Of a stretch of 64,000 nt of DNA, positions 1 to 12,800 are shown one piece after another; position 1 is the first letter of the stretch; the number at the start of each line of letters is the position of its first letter. This stretch comes from Schistocephalus solidus. Its lineage: Eukaryota > Platyhelminthes > Cestoda > Diphyllobothriidea > Diphyllobothriidae. The DNA is taken from assembly GCA_017591395.1 (NCBI GenBank), contig WEDG01011442.1:50918-114917 (forward strand). Direction: 5' to 3'. The position numbers and the translations under genes were made by a program. Below the pieces are notes generated by a model, which made no database searches, was not told the DNA's origin, and was given only the letters and a program-made list of their open reading frames with translations.

Positions 1-235
1 GGGCGGCTAGGGCCTAGGGGCCCCGGCCGCGCCAGCCACCTGCGCCTTTTCCCATCTCCGGTCTTCTTGACTCTGTCTTGACAGCGGGCATAGGTGGGGA
101 GGCGGAGAAATGGCGGTAGCTGCAGCGCAAGGCTACTAATCCACGCGCAAGTCACCGTCCCCGCACCACCATGGTGTGGAGCATACGGTGCACCTCGTCG
201 GACTACGACGTTCGAACTGTCGTATGTTGGTGCAA
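1..235 (+). repeat. Dispersed short repeat S, copy S1
   Basis: The stretch from the GC-rich start to about 235 recurs four more times in the window (41095-41335 on the - strand, 52710-52850, 54245-54425, 60175-60395). Shared landmarks, in order, are a block reading roughly GGTCTTCTTGACTCTGTCTT, GCAGCGCAAGGCTACTA, CACGCGCAAGTCACC and GGAGCATACGGTG. S1 and S2 also share the GC-rich head GGCCGCGCCAGCCACCTGCG. No reading frame is conserved among copies, so it is non-coding. Several copies lie beside family A retroelements, so it could be a SINE or an untranslated segment mobilised with them. The window starts inside or at the edge of this copy. Confidence 0.75.
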
Positions 236-1825
236 AATCGATGCATCGATTGTTTGAGATTGCATCCAAGGTCCAGACCCCAAGCAATTCTCGGCTCATA
301 TTGTTTTCGATGTAGGTGATTATCTTGATGCCTGTAGGTCGAAATCATGGCCCGTTACGTAGGTATGGGTAGCTACTTGCGATAATTCGTCGCCACGTCA
401 TCCAACCAGCTTACGTTCATGTGTGCGCGATCTGAACATGCTTTCCGTCTGACTCATGGTTACAAGGAAATGTTAAGTATGTAATATCATACTCTTCCTC
501 AGTTTGTTCCCTGGAATTTAGTCGGTCTTTTCGAGTGGCCATTCCGCAAAAATCGATTGTAGATATATCGGGTTTCACGTAACCCTTCCTTCAGCCTGCT
601 GCAATGAGTTTGAATAAGTTTGAAGCGCGTTCTCACACAGCTTCGTTTGTGAACCACCGGATGGTTGCAATGATTGGCACCGGATGTCAGTTACTTTCAT
701 TTAGCGCCACTTATTCTCCGGGATCACATGCTGATGCCGGTATTCTCCAAGCAGTTTATTCAGCCGATCTGCTCCTGCCTTGACTTGTGCGTTCTGTGCT
801 GGCTTGTAAAATTAGCTGTCATCAAGAAGGGTCTTGCCTTTGTCATTGGGGTCTTCTCGGTTCATCACAACAGTCTTTTGTCCTTTTTCAATGGGCAAAA
901 TGATGATTTTGTCGTCTTTCTCCCGTCCCTTCATGGCTTTTGACTTACTCTGTGAAACACAGGGGGTTGATTTGTGCATCAGAAGCTATTAAGTATTTGT
1001 TTGCTACTGACTTCCTTTTGACAATTTTTGAAGAGTACCTCGTTATTCCACAGTAGCTGATGGATTTTAGATCGAATATTCATAAAAACTTTCGTACCTA
1101 GACAAAAAAATTCGCTCCGAAGGATTTACGCCTACTTTGCGTATTAATTTCCTCGGGGATTAAACAAGGTTTCGAGCTTCATTTGTTTTGCATTGTTCCC
1201 TTTGGTGGAGGATTTGCTTTGCTTCATTCCTCTCCAGCCCATTTTTGCGTCAAGCTTTTATTCGAAGGAGGCATCTTCTGCTACCCGATATATATTACCT
1301 TATACCCACCTCACAAAAATCTTGTCTTTCCTCTTCCACTCGTATTCTTGTTACCGTTATGGCTCATCTATATTGTATCTGAATTCTGTTCAGCATTCCT
1401 TTCTCTGTGTTAATTGCTGATTAAGGTTTTGTATGCTAATCACCTACAGTATATTGCCTTACTAATGAAATCTCAGGAACTGCATAAGGAAATTCCTATT
1501 ACCACAAATTTGCCCACGTTACGTCCCCCAAATTCTTACAGCTGTCAAGAAACGACCGTGCTTAAAAGGAAGGCATGGCTTGGTTTATAAATTACTATTT
1601 ACTAACCTAACTAGCCTAAAAACTCGAACTTCAGATAACGACTTCATCAAAAATCACTTAAAAAGGCCAAATATAAAGGCGCTTAAGGAACCAGGGCACA
1701 TCAAAGGGGGGAACATAATAACAAATACGAACGTTCAGTACTTGATTGACAGTCCATTTACATTAACAGCAGCATAAAGCCTGCTAATAGAAGCGAAGAG
1801 GTGAGTTTTAGGATGTAGTCGTGAA
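236..1825. other. No gene recognised
   Basis: Only short open frames without family motifs are present. A pyrimidine-rich patch lies at about 1200-1420. I see nothing that can be named. Confidence 0.5.
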
Positions 1826-2968
1826 GGAGACAGGATCATCGGAACAAGAGTTTTATTAGCCTGATTTTTCGGATTCTCTCTCGAACCCATTATCAGAGAC
1901 ATCCTCATCTGCCGCAAAGACTATGGTCGTCAGAAAACTAAAGTTACAGGAATGCGACCAATACGACGCGAGTACCGAGCTTCAACAGCAAACACCCAAG
2001 TAGCCGCAAATGTAGTTGCCTAAGGGCGCTATATCGGCGTGTCCAGATGCATTGCAGTGAACCGGAAGACAAAGTTGTTGAACTACAATATATTCGACAA
2101 GTCCTTAAAACGAATGGATAACCACGCAACTTCTTCAACCATGGCATACGCAAACGCGACTGGCGACAAACTTCAACCAGTCCCAAATTTTGGCGAGCGC
2201 TCCCGTACGTGAATAACGCCTCGGAGGCCGTCAGCCGCCTCCTTACACCTCTCGAAGTTGGAGTTGCGCACAGACCGGAGGCAACCATCAGGCGCCAGGT
2301 CATGCGGCCGAAATACCCAGCACCAAGACAAGAAGTCAGGAGTCATTTAGCGGGTCTGGTGCAGTTGTGGGCAATTCAACTACGTCGGAGAAACTGGGAA
2401 ACTAATCTGCACGCGAATAACAGAGCATGTAGCAGTGGGGAGGAGGAATGGCCCTAACTCCCAGATCGCGGCTCATTGGAAGGGACTCGGTTACACCCTC
2501 AAGTTTGATGAGGCTGAAATTCTTGCCAAAGGTGACAACCGCGTGAGCCGTGAGCTGCTTTAGTCATGGTTCCCCGGCATGCATTCGGTCAACAGGTGCG
2601 ATGCTCTTCCGCCCCATATTCTGTGCTGCAATGTTGCCTGCGCAAAAAAATTACCAGCAACGCGGGGGGGATGCGGGCGCTTAGCGGTCCGGGTGACAGT
2701 GGGCCGAATTACCGTGTGATGGTCACGCCAAGGATCGACAACGGCAATGAAATCAGGACACGGACCGACAGGCAATCATCGCATCAACTACGACCCCCCG
2801 GCAAGGACCACGAGGACTGCCAAATATAGTAGACGTGTGTTGGCCTGGTAACGAAGCCCCTTGTGCCCCCGTCACCCTTTCGTGTGACTGTCTCTGAGGT
2901 TGGATTCGAGAGAGAATCTGAAACGCCAGGCTAATAAGGCCCTTGTTCCAGTGATCGTGTCTTCTTCC
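1826..2968 (+). mobile_element. Penelope-like retroelement P1, 5'-truncated, with GIY-YIG endonuclease remnant
   Basis: Coding remnants run left to right from about 1990. The first is a post-RT segment containing LYRRVQMHCSEPEDK (frame of about 2030) and PKFWRALPYV (about 2185). A long conserved stretch at 2209-2340 contains SEAVSRLLTPL and VGVAHRPEATIRR. After a frameshift the GIY-YIG module follows at 2355-2620, with CSCGQFNYVGETGK and then FKFDEAEIL-like and NRVSRELL motifs; one in-frame stop replaces the residue before SWF. The reverse transcriptase palm is missing, so the copy is 5'-truncated and dead. The flanks 1826-1890 and 2903-2968 are inverted copies of each other (about 65 bp, clearly above chance) and match terminal sequences of P2 and P3. 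Known for the family: Penelope-like elements couple an RT to a GIY-YIG nuclease. Seen here: only the nuclease half and the link to it. Confidence 0.8.
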
Positions 2969-3875
2969 TCTTCACAGCAAAAAGTCTGTCAGACATGAAG
3001 ATAGCCAGGTTTTCTATATTGATTTGCTCAGTGTGAGCGTTTAGCACAAAGTCGAGTTTATGCATGGAAAGGCCCCTCTTTGCCTTCTGCCACTTTCCTT
3101 TGATGATTGCAAAAATAGTTACCATGGGGTTGATATCCTGACTGTTAGCACGTGTAGAAGCTGACATTTTGTCTAACAATTTAGATTATATTTGCAAGCG
3201 TTATCAAATTCATATCTCTTTAGAGCGATGAACTGGATCATTGTCCTGCAAAATTATGGTACCCATTCTGCGTTGGATTTTGCCTAATTCTGGGCTGTTT
3301 TTTTTCCTTAACTTAACAGATTTGAAGTGAATACTTCTATATAAAGCAGCTTTCCACACCTTAAATCAACTCAACAAACAAAATTAACAACGCCAAATGT
3401 GTGCTATACTGCCCCTCAAATTTCCATCTCGACACTTCATGAGTTAGGCAATTTACTGTATATCAGACATCTGGTTGACTTTACACCTGCGTACCTTCAA
3501 CAAACTTAGACACTGATGCCGAACGTCCCTCTCCCTTTCTTTTATGAATCATATAAGAGAAGAACCATTTTCTTCGTTTTTAGAGACCCTCCACACCTGT
3601 TCTACAGCACGGAATACGTCCTGCGAGATGCATTTCAGCTCTCGCAGTTTCGATCTGAGCACTTAAAAATCGTTCGATACGTGTGTACATCTGTTTCCAA
3701 TCGAGCCGCGAGTTTGGTAGGCGCCGGTAAGCTCAGAGCTTTGTCCAGATATCAATATTGAATTTGCTCATCATTTTAACTGTTGACCCAAAGTGACATG
3801 GAAATGACAATTTCCGTCCTGTAGTTTAGAATTGAACAGTGTGCCGTGTGTCAAGGGTGTATGTCGAGCCTTAAT
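2969..3875. other. No gene recognised
   Basis: AT-rich sequence with short frames only. Nothing recognisable on either strand before the family A fragment. Confidence 0.45.
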
Positions 3876-5320
3876 TCACCACTTCGTTGCACAATGCGGT
3901 GAATCCGCAAGTGACCGACCCGACCGCTGCCTGATTAGGAAATGTGGTGGCAATAGGGACAGGTTGGAATGGAGTCTACGTTGTTGATGGTGGGGTAATG
4001 GTGGTAATGTTTTGCCGACCCATAGGGGTGCGCCCACTAGTGTTACTAGTAATGGCGGTAGTGTGGACATCTTGGGAGACGATAAACAGATTAGCCGTGC
4101 TAACTGCATTGCATCCGCAGATTCTAACTAGGCATATCCGTGCGCAAAATGTTTGCTAGCAGTGTGGACAGGTTGGCAGATGTTAAGCGTTGACATTCTT
4201 GGTCCATATTACGTGAGTTTCTCGAACCCCCCTCTTTGCCTTCGTAGTAGCTATTCGGTTGACTTCGAAAATGCCCGCTCCAGTCTTTATGGCAGTGCAC
4301 TATGTCTGTCGATCTTGAGCGAGGTCTTCCAAGGCTTAGTGAGATCTTCAAGATGCTCTTTTAGCGATGCTGTTGCCCACCTCGTTTGTCATCACCCTTG
4401 GATATGTCGTCCTAGCCAAGCTGCTTAGGCGGGTGCTCCTCGTCCATCTTTACGACGTGGTCACTCCATCATAGTTCTATCTGTCCCAGCATGACATGGA
4501 TACGTAAGACACCAGTTCTTTCTTTGATCTAATTGTTTTAGATCCTTTTGGATCACGTCATCCCCAGTATTATTCAGAGGCAGTCGAAGGGAAAAAGTCA
4601 AGTATTTGGCCCAGCCTGAACTAACTGTCAAGGCCTCCACCTCACCCAATGACGTCAGAAAAACAGCTTTGTAATCCTCAGTTTTGTGTTTAGTAGGATG
4701 CCTCAATAATCCCCGTTGGAATGCTGTGATCGGTGGAAGGCTTGAGTTTGGATATCCAATTTGTGGTTTCTACATCAATCTTTATGTTTCTTGTAATTTT
4801 TATCGCAAATTACATGAATTTCTCAACGGCTGTGAGGCGAGTTTCACAGACAATCATAGGGGGCTCAGTTAAGTTGGTATTTAGCGCTATTTGGTAGATT
4901 ATTACTGTCTTCTATGTGCTGAGGTTCAGTTATGAAGTTTGAGCATTCGGGGGACAAGAAGTCCGCAGGTTGCTGCGTATCTTCTTCAGCAGTGGTATTT
5001 TAGCATGCAGTCGTTTGGGAACAATAAACCGTGAACTCTGGTGTTGTATGTTTTCGAAAATGCTTGCGTGCGACCACTGTTGAGCTGTTTCACCTCTGGC
5101 TACTGCTCAAAGAAAGTATCCAGCTGAATAGAAGTGAGCATAAAAGTCAAGTGTGTGGGAGCAAGTACGCAGCCCTGCTTCGCAGCAGAGATTACTCCGC
5201 TTTTAGTTATGTAGATCGAAATTCCCTCGTCTTACCACCTACACCAACCATTTCGGGTTATCTGAATTTCGATATGCTTTTCCAGAGTCCATCACGAACA
5301 ACGAGGGTGATGTAGAGGTC
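3876..5320 (-). mobile_element. Family A non-LTR retroelement, decayed copy A4
   Basis: Read on the - strand. At about 5200-5110 is an RT core motif, SGVISAAKQGCVLAPT, followed at about 5000 by VHGLLFPNDC. The same positions in A1 read VHDLLFTDDC, so the catalytic FADD/YADD box is mutated to FPND here. At 4450-4200 is the region downstream of the RT (VVKMDEEHPPKQL, then GGQQHR and LKISLSLGRPRSRS), matching MDEERLLKRLF, GGQKRRYKDTLKKSLK of A1. At 4110-3876 is the zinc-finger linker region with the shared stretch coding RSGRSLADSP. Many stops and frameshifts break it. It is more diverged from A1 than A2 or A3 are, so it is probably an older insertion or a sister subfamily. Confidence 0.7.
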
Positions 5321-7924
5321 TGGCAGATTTCCTGCGGTTATTGGACAGAGACAATCATTTCTGTGGTTCAACTGTGTTTAGGGGACCCGCCCTGTTTTTA
5401 TGAAATTAATTTCTGCTCCATATACGTGTTCTGGAAATTGTGTAAGATACGCACAAAGATTTTTTTCCTGTGATGTTTGGAATGGAGATGCCCCTGCGGA
5501 TATGACATGACCTCCTGTCTCCTTTGCGTTTATAAATGGATGCAGTGGTGGCATAATCTTAGTCTAAGGAGATTGGATGGTCATACAAAGTAGCAGTACA
5601 TACTAGCATACTAGCATCTCCCCATGAAGGTATCAGTTGATTTTGCTGAAATTAACTCTACGGCAACTGTTTAAGTGATTGCAAGGGGTGTTTAAGGGAA
5701 AATGAATACCGTGTATACTTAAAATGACTCGGTTCTTCTCTCTCGACTCCAGTTTATGCATTACAAAGCGTACATTTAAAGCACTATCCCCAAACACCTA
5801 AAGCGTCCCTGCCGCATCTGCCTAGAAGTTATGGTTGAAGTCTCCAATGCGTGAGTACAGGTAGGAATGCTTCCAATGAAGCATAAAATCTAATAACTGA
5901 GCGCACGCTAATGCCTGGTATTATGCCTAGTTAGTGCTGAGAAAAGTTAAAGAATGTTAAATACTACAAATTTGAAGGCAATGACCATTTTCGTCACTAA
6001 TACAACGTAGTCAACCGTATGGTAGGTCGAAAAAGCAGCCCATTCGTTTCTCTTTGGTCTGAATGCGTAATCCGTCTATCTTAAAAATGCTTGTTGACCA
6101 GAGCAGTATGCACTAGAGCTGAGGGTAAAAAAGGCCAGGTGGACGCACAATGATATGAACTTATATGGATCCGGGTTTCTATTCTTCTATTCTGTTTACC
6201 CTTTTGTGCCCTTATTTTAAATGCCAGCTTGGACTGGCTGGTGTTGCTGCTTACAGGCTGAGGAGCCAGTATCTATGAGCACTCAGAAAACGTGCAGAAT
6301 GCATGTGGCCTAATTGTCCGAATGCTCGAGTGTCTAAATGCCACGTTCTCGCGAGACAGACAATATGAACAATTTTGACTTCACTTAAAAGTTCATGTAT
6401 TTGTACTGAAGCCCAAATGCTTTTGAATGCTTTTGATTTTGGCATTTTGAGCGTTTGCGAAAAAACCCTTTTGCTTCTTGCTTTCTCAACGAAATTTTCC
6501 ATTAAAACAAAGGTCTGGCTTGCATCGTGAATCGAATGAATCGTCCAAAAACAACAATTGGAGTTGACGGATCACTTTTTAGGTTCCACCCTACATTGCA
6601 CATACAATGATTGAAGTTTTGGCAAAACTCGTGCCGTCGCGTTGTACAGTGAGTTCTGTGGTCAGACGTATTAACTGCAATTTACTTGTTTTATGGCTAA
6701 CATGACAGTTGCCAGCTATATACGACACTAGATCCGATGTTTAGTCAACATTTACCGATCGTCGCTGATCCATCTCCACAATTTATCCTTTTTCTTTCCC
6801 CTCTCAATGTTTTACATGTACTTTCACGTGATAGTCGGCAGACAATTATACGATGATAGCAATTGTGATTTGACAATGTAGGCGGTCAGGGCGAATTTAT
6901 TTTCACAATTATCCATCGCATTCATCCAGTAGGTTTGACTTTCAGCCCACCAAAAATGCAGATTGGGCTGTATTAGACTAGCCTCACGGTTAAGCGTTAA
7001 GAGATTATTGAACCTCGCGCAGCCAGCAGAACCCCAGTTGTAGCTCGCGTGGTAGAGCCCCGGCTGCGAATTAAAGAGATCTGTGATTGCACTGTGTCCC
7101 AGGGCGAATGGTGATCGACCGCCTAAAACGTCTGAAAGTGTACTTCGATTATCCGCGTGACAAAAGGACAATTTCCGATCAGTTAAATATATGGAATAGC
7201 AGGTGTTATCTGCCTGGTTGTACGAGAGGTTTCGAAGCACCTTTAATCGCAAAAGACCCTAAGGAAAAACCTCAGTTCTCCATGCGGGCGAATTTGCGTT
7301 TGTTTATTTTTAAAGGGATAAAATTTTTCGCTTAAGAAGTTAAAAATATCCAGTAACCCTTCATACCTTTAATAGGCAGAATAGCGACAAATAGCGCAGC
7401 TCCTAGGGCCGGTATAGTTGTTTTCCGGCTTGTTTGTCACGGTTGACTTCAAAAAAATATTGATTGTCCGCAAAGAAAATGCAAACTTTAACTTGGTTTT
7501 CCACATCCTTCGAAATGCTAATTTATTATTAGAAATATTTCATGAGGAACTAAACGCGGACTCCGAAAAGTTCAATCACTGATTTATAGACGTAATTTAA
7601 ACCTGAGCACGTTTATGTTCTGTCACACGCTCCACTATTTGAACAGTGTCTCTTTTACGTTGGATAGGAAGCTCGTGGCGAAAACTTATGAAAATGACGA
7701 GGAAAGAGAGGCCATGTAGGATGAAAACGAGAACGACGACAATGAAATGTCCGAACAGAGTGAATAGGATTAAAACGAGGATTATCCTTTCGATAAATAC
7801 GCGAGAAGCCAGTTGGACAAGATTTAATCTTTTCCGTAATAAGGGAACTTTCAGCCAGGGAAAAGTAGACTATAACAGTATAACTGTGAGGCTTACTTTT
7901 GAGAAGGAGAAGGAGCTTACTGAA
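5321..7924. other. No gene recognised; one tRNA-like patch
   Basis: Mostly AT-rich with short frames. A frame of 142 codons on the - strand (7252-6824) has no recognisable motif. Around 7047-7066 the + strand carries TAGCTCGCGTGGTAGAGC, which resembles a tRNA D-arm and pol III A-box, but no matching B-box or cloverleaf follows. It may be a decayed tRNA-derived SINE. 7646-7924 has an acidic, lysine-rich broken frame that I cannot assign. Confidence 0.4.
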
Positions 7925-8890
7925 ACAGATTTATTTAACTGCTGACGTTTCGGAAGGCTTGGTTGGCTCACAACTGTCAAAGCGCTAAACGCACAAAATC
8001 GATCAAAAATGCCACTGGTGCCAAGCTGGTCGGTAGTGGGCTAAGCAATTTATTCTTTCATTGTCTCGACCCCTTTGACGGATGCTTGCAGACTGGACAG
8101 CCCTGTGCGTTATCAGTCATCACCTCAGTGGAGGGTACTTGAGTTTCTTTAGGGTTTGCTATGTCTGGTGGTTCTTCTCCTCCGTCGGACATTGTCTGTG
8201 CGGGTTTCTTAAGTTTTTGTGGTCATCTTGTCCCGGTCTTTATGTACGTAATGACACAGGTTTTAGAAGCTTCAGGAAGATAAATATGCCCATTGCTGGA
8301 ATTAGGATCTAAATATCAATTCTCAAATGTTTTTCATTCTGTTCTTTGCCCAGTTTCTCGAATGTGTGCTGCGAATTGCGAGTTGGTGTCTAGCTTCACA
8401 ATTGCCCGTTTTTGTTCGTGTAGACAGTTCTGTTATTTTCGGTCTGTTTCACCGACATCATTACAGCCCCCATCATTGCAAATTATTTTGTAGACAACTG
8501 TCGAGGTTTCGGTTAGTGGCAGCGTGTCCTTACTTTGCATCAAACGTAAACGACTTTTTGCCTGTGATCGATTGGCTACGCTTACTGTGCTGGGTTTTAA
8601 CTGTCAATAAATGGCCTAGTAGACCCTTTTGATTTAGGGTAATTACCCTCCAGACTTTGGGTTGATGCTCCCTTGGCCGTCGTCTGTTCTCTAAATGCCT
8701 GCTATTGCTCGATAACATGTTCAGGGTATTTTTCAATTTGAAGTGGTTATCAACGCTTCGAAGACTGCGAGCAAAGAGGGCCTTCCTGACCCGAGAAACA
8801 AATTCAGCCGATTTTCTCGAAACATTTTTCAGCATAATTAATAGTTCTTTTTTACCAGTGATGGCGGCAAAGCATCCAAGGAGCGTTTAG
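7925..8890 (-). mobile_element. Penelope-like retroelement P3, decayed
   Basis: On the - strand the frame at about 8750-8640 contains YPEHVIEQ, EQTTAKGASTQSLEGN, aligning with YPNHLIKQ, KQTTTKRSVTRSLEGH of P2 on the + strand. About 200 bases on (near 8470), CNDGGCNDVGET marks the GIY-YIG endonuclease start, equivalent to CSCGQFNYVGET in P1. LDTNSQFAAHIRETG follows near 8390. At 7925-7985 the segment containing GACGTTTCGGAAGGCTTGG is the reverse complement of the P2 terminal repeat, marking the 3' end of this copy. The RT palm is missing or unrecognisable and several stops are present. P2 and P3 form one subfamily; P1 is a close relative. Confidence 0.7.
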
Positions 8891-9645
8891 TAGCGTTCGA
8901 GTGCCTTGCAAAACTCGCAGCTGTCACTTGCGTTGAAGGACCTATTTCTGATTCCGATTTATTCCTTGTTGACTTTTTATTAGTTCACAGTAGTACACTA
9001 CGGACAACTGCTTCCGCGTGCGTAAATCGGGGATTAGGCACCATGCTAGTGAACACGACGGAAATTGCGTTGCAATGGTTTTTCTTCTGACAAACTATAT
9101 ATTTGTGCAAATTCAACTACTGTTGAACTTTAGTTCAATTCATAGTTTTCTGGTAAATTTAAACTTATCAATCTGCCTGCGTTGCATGTTCGAAGAATTT
9201 ACGGTCACCACCTAATGATTAAGCGAACATTTGACTAAAAATGGAACATATTCTCATGTATGTGTATCAGTTTAAAAAAACCACACGGTCGAAGGTTGTC
9301 CGAGGTGTGGGTATTATATGAAAATCGAACCATGTGACCCATATTTAGGATTAGGGATACAGACAATGACTACTACCACGAAATTTCCAGCATGGAATCT
9401 GCCTACTTTATGGAAAATTTAATCACGTGTATCTACTCCGAATCGGAAAATGATACAGTTCACATAGAACTAAGGAACATGCGATGGCAGTCAAACGGTT
9501 AGTGGACCATCTAGTAAATGGGAACATCTGCGTCCTTTTTACGCCACTGCATTGACTTCCACAAGCGCTTCGCATGTTAAAATCATTTCAACTTTCGTTT
9601 TCATGGATCCGACCCATTCGTTTGTAGATAAGGGAGATTAACACT
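8891..9645. other. No gene recognised
   Basis: AT-rich, short frames only. A telomere-like ATTTAGGATTAGGGAT lies near 9340. Nothing else is seen. Confidence 0.4.
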
Positions 9646-9649
9646 AGTG

Positions 9650-9840
9650 GTTTAGCTGGTCACTACGAATTTTTTGAGAGGACATTCTCTCAAACTACGT
9701 GTGACTAGGGCAAGAGTGGATGCAGAGAAGCTTTTCTTCTCCAACAGAGTGATCCAGGCATGGAATGTTTTGCTTGCGGGTATCGTCATGTCCTCATCGG
9801 TGCATAGTTTTAAGTGTCCAGTACAACCATAAGTGCTACC
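9650..9840 (+). mobile_element. 3' scrap of a CR1-type non-LTR retrotransposon
   Basis: The + frame from about 9671 reads LRGHSLKLRVTRARVD, then FFSNRVIQAWN and SSVHSFK. This is the conserved C-terminal tail after the RT of CR1/Jockey-type ORF2 proteins. C1 carries the equivalent LRGHPLKLRIQQARLD on the other strand. Only the tail remains (about 55 residues), as expected for a strongly 5'-truncated non-LTR insertion, and no upstream RT is visible. Confidence 0.7.
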
Positions 9841-12800
9841 ATGCATTAAAATTTTCTCATAGTCCGTTCAAATATCTGTCTTATAATTTTCAATATTTTT
9901 GAAAAAACTGGGGACGACCATTGGCCAAGATCGCCTGAACTTGCCACTTCACGGGTAGATTAACCTCGTTTATATTTTTGTCAGTAGATGCAATTTGAAT
10001 CATTACCTTTCCGATCTTTATGATAATTCCATTAAGTTTTTATATTATATGTGTGTCTGACTAATGCATATATAAACATGTATGTGAGCAGTCATTTTAA
10101 CTATTGTACCTTTCTATCTAGTTCCGACTCAAATTATCCGAAGACGGCAGTGGGAAGGGCGCCGGTGCGTTGGTTGCAGCAGCTAAACGTGCAGTTGCGA
10201 CAGAGTGAATGACTGTACTCCCGCGTATTTCCCATGATTTACGCATTCATTTACTGAATGACGGGCCACTTTCATTTTCAAGTGACGCAGAATGTAACTT
10301 CAGTTGCGCTGAAGGCACTTTATTTCACGCTTTTTTATCAAAGCACAAAATATATGCTAAGCGTCATCAGAAACAAAGGTCATTTTGCGATTGAGCTCAG
10401 ATTACTTCATATCCGTTGGGATATCCTCGATACTATTTTATGTTCTCAAGGCGATTGTATAGCCCAATATTGAGGATAATAACGAACAATGACAGAAGAA
10501 GACTACTAGAGAATAATTAATAAATGAACTATGTATTTTCCCTAAGTAAGTTAAACGTCCATTATCGGAATCTGTGCAATATAGGGAACTCATGCAACGA
10601 GAAGACGTGTATCGTTAGACGAGTTTGAACTAACGCCCTCCCGGTCGCGCGGTAGGTTGCTTAGCGCTTAGGTTTATAAGATCACGGACTAAACCCTTAC
10701 TGTATTTTGTAATCATGCATTATCTCTATCTAGAGACTTGTCTCGAAAACCCCGTGCAACTATGGTTCAGAATAAAATACCTTCTTTTAGGTGTTTATTC
10801 CAAGTGCTATTTAGTCCTAGATGGTAGCAGGTTTTCAAATAATGCTTTAAGAAACAAAACAAAGAGTCCCATTTATTAAGCTACGAACAGTCGGGGACTT
10901 TAATTATAAAAAGTTTAGTCCGAAAGTCATGAAGAAATTCTTTGGACTCAAGAACCAAAACAGGTAGGCTATCATTACAATTCAGATACAACGAAGGTGT
11001 GTCACCATAGCTCGATCGTATTGCACCCGATGGAAAGTCGGAAGGCCGGCCGATTGACTGACCCCTGACAAAAGGCTTTAACTGGCTGTTTGAGTTCGCA
11101 GATCCATATATCCTTCATATACTTTTAAAATGACAAAGCAGGTTGGGACAATCGTTCAAGTTTGTATTTTGTCGACGAGCAGTCAACATTGCTTTTTTAA
11201 ATTATCACGTACAGTTGTGGAAGGCGAATGTGCATTAGCAGAACCAACATAGCAGGGGCTCTGTAGGTACTGAGTTGCTTTTGTTTCACGTTTAGCCAAC
11301 GCACATGTGCCTGTAAACCAGTTCAAAATTGCCATGGTAAGAGTTACACGGTCGTAAAAGAGACGATAGTGACCGAGTTAACGTTGTCATTGCAATTGTG
11401 GACCATTGTGGAGGCTCAGTACAGAAGCTGTGCTATTTCATTAAATTTTGGCCGAAAATTTGAAGTTTTTTACGATAAGAGAAGGTTCGTTTAGTAAGGT
11501 CGTAATATTAAGTATCTCGCAGCATAATCCACAGATAATTCAGTGGCTTTAGGATGCTGGCTTTGAACAACATTCTTCTCGGTCGCCTTCATAAACTACA
11601 CTTTAAAAAATGATACCCTACATAGTAGGAATTGTTCCCATCTATTTTTGATAGATTTATAAGTTCAAATATATTTATAGGAAACAAGCATAACATATTT
11701 TCCCATACACACATTTGTTAACGAATTACTTCTTTAAGTTGTATACGTGGAGAGAGGAAAGTTTTTGGTTTTAAAATGGTTTCTAATAATGAGAGGTTTA
11801 AGACTGTGGAATGGCCATTCATAAAATATAGTATCCTTTCATGTATAATTGCGGCTTTTTAAGTATACAACATGGTAAAAATAGACTGCAAAATATTATT
11901 AGCCCTATGTGGTATCTAAATGGAAGATATACACCTAAAAAGTACACCCTATAGTTCGGAAGCTCTGAATGCAGGTTTAACAGCAAAGCGTTTTCAATGC
12001 TATTCGGGAATTGAATTAGTTTTTAAGTAACCGAAACTACTTTTGAAGATTTAATTTGCTGACAAATGTGTATAAGAAAGAGAATTTTAATTCATGATGT
12101 CTTGTTAATATATTTTAACACGCCAGGACATCAAAAATCCCTGTAAATGCATATTAAGCGAGGAGTTATTTTTAACATGGTTAAATCTTTGCACGCGTGC
12201 TGAAAAGAAGTTAGTTAAAAAGCCGGCATCCTGTCTTGACTGAAATATCTTAGGATTATATTGCATCATGTTTAGTATTCCAACTCAACACTTTGAATCG
12301 GATAAAGACTTCCCAATTTTATTCATCATTTCCTTAGCATATAGAGTGTATGTTGGTTAGGTATGGATTAACAGCAAATCAATACTTTGTCGAAAATTAT
12401 AGATTCTAAGGAAGTACATACCAATATAAAAAACAGTATTCTGAAACGGCGCGGCACTTCAAAATGCTGGCGGAGAGTGAGATCGACCTTTGAATAACAT
12501 AAGGCTCAAGTACAGGGAAAGAAACCTGGGAAGATGACCGTCTCATTAGGCTATGGGGGATGGTTTGGAATAATTTCCTTTACAGTAACTCTTATCAGAC
12601 CGGACTATTCATGCCAATTTTAGACACATTAACGTGCTTGATTCCTCTACAAGATATGCATGTCCACGGGAAGGGAAATTGTTTAACTCTTAAGGTGGTC
12701 AGGGAAGTGGGTATGCGTTTCCGTGTGACTACGTTCTTAAGAGAGTCAGGGATTTTGTCCTTTTGCCAGGTGTTGGAGCAGGGCTAAAGAATATACGTCG

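Noticed and set aside
7047..7066. tRNA gene
   Set aside because: Only a D-arm/A-box-like word is present; no B-box, anticodon arm or acceptor stem can be drawn.
6824..7252. 142-codon open frame on the - strand
   Set aside because: No recognisable domain, overlaps a tRNA-like patch, and codon make-up does not stand out.
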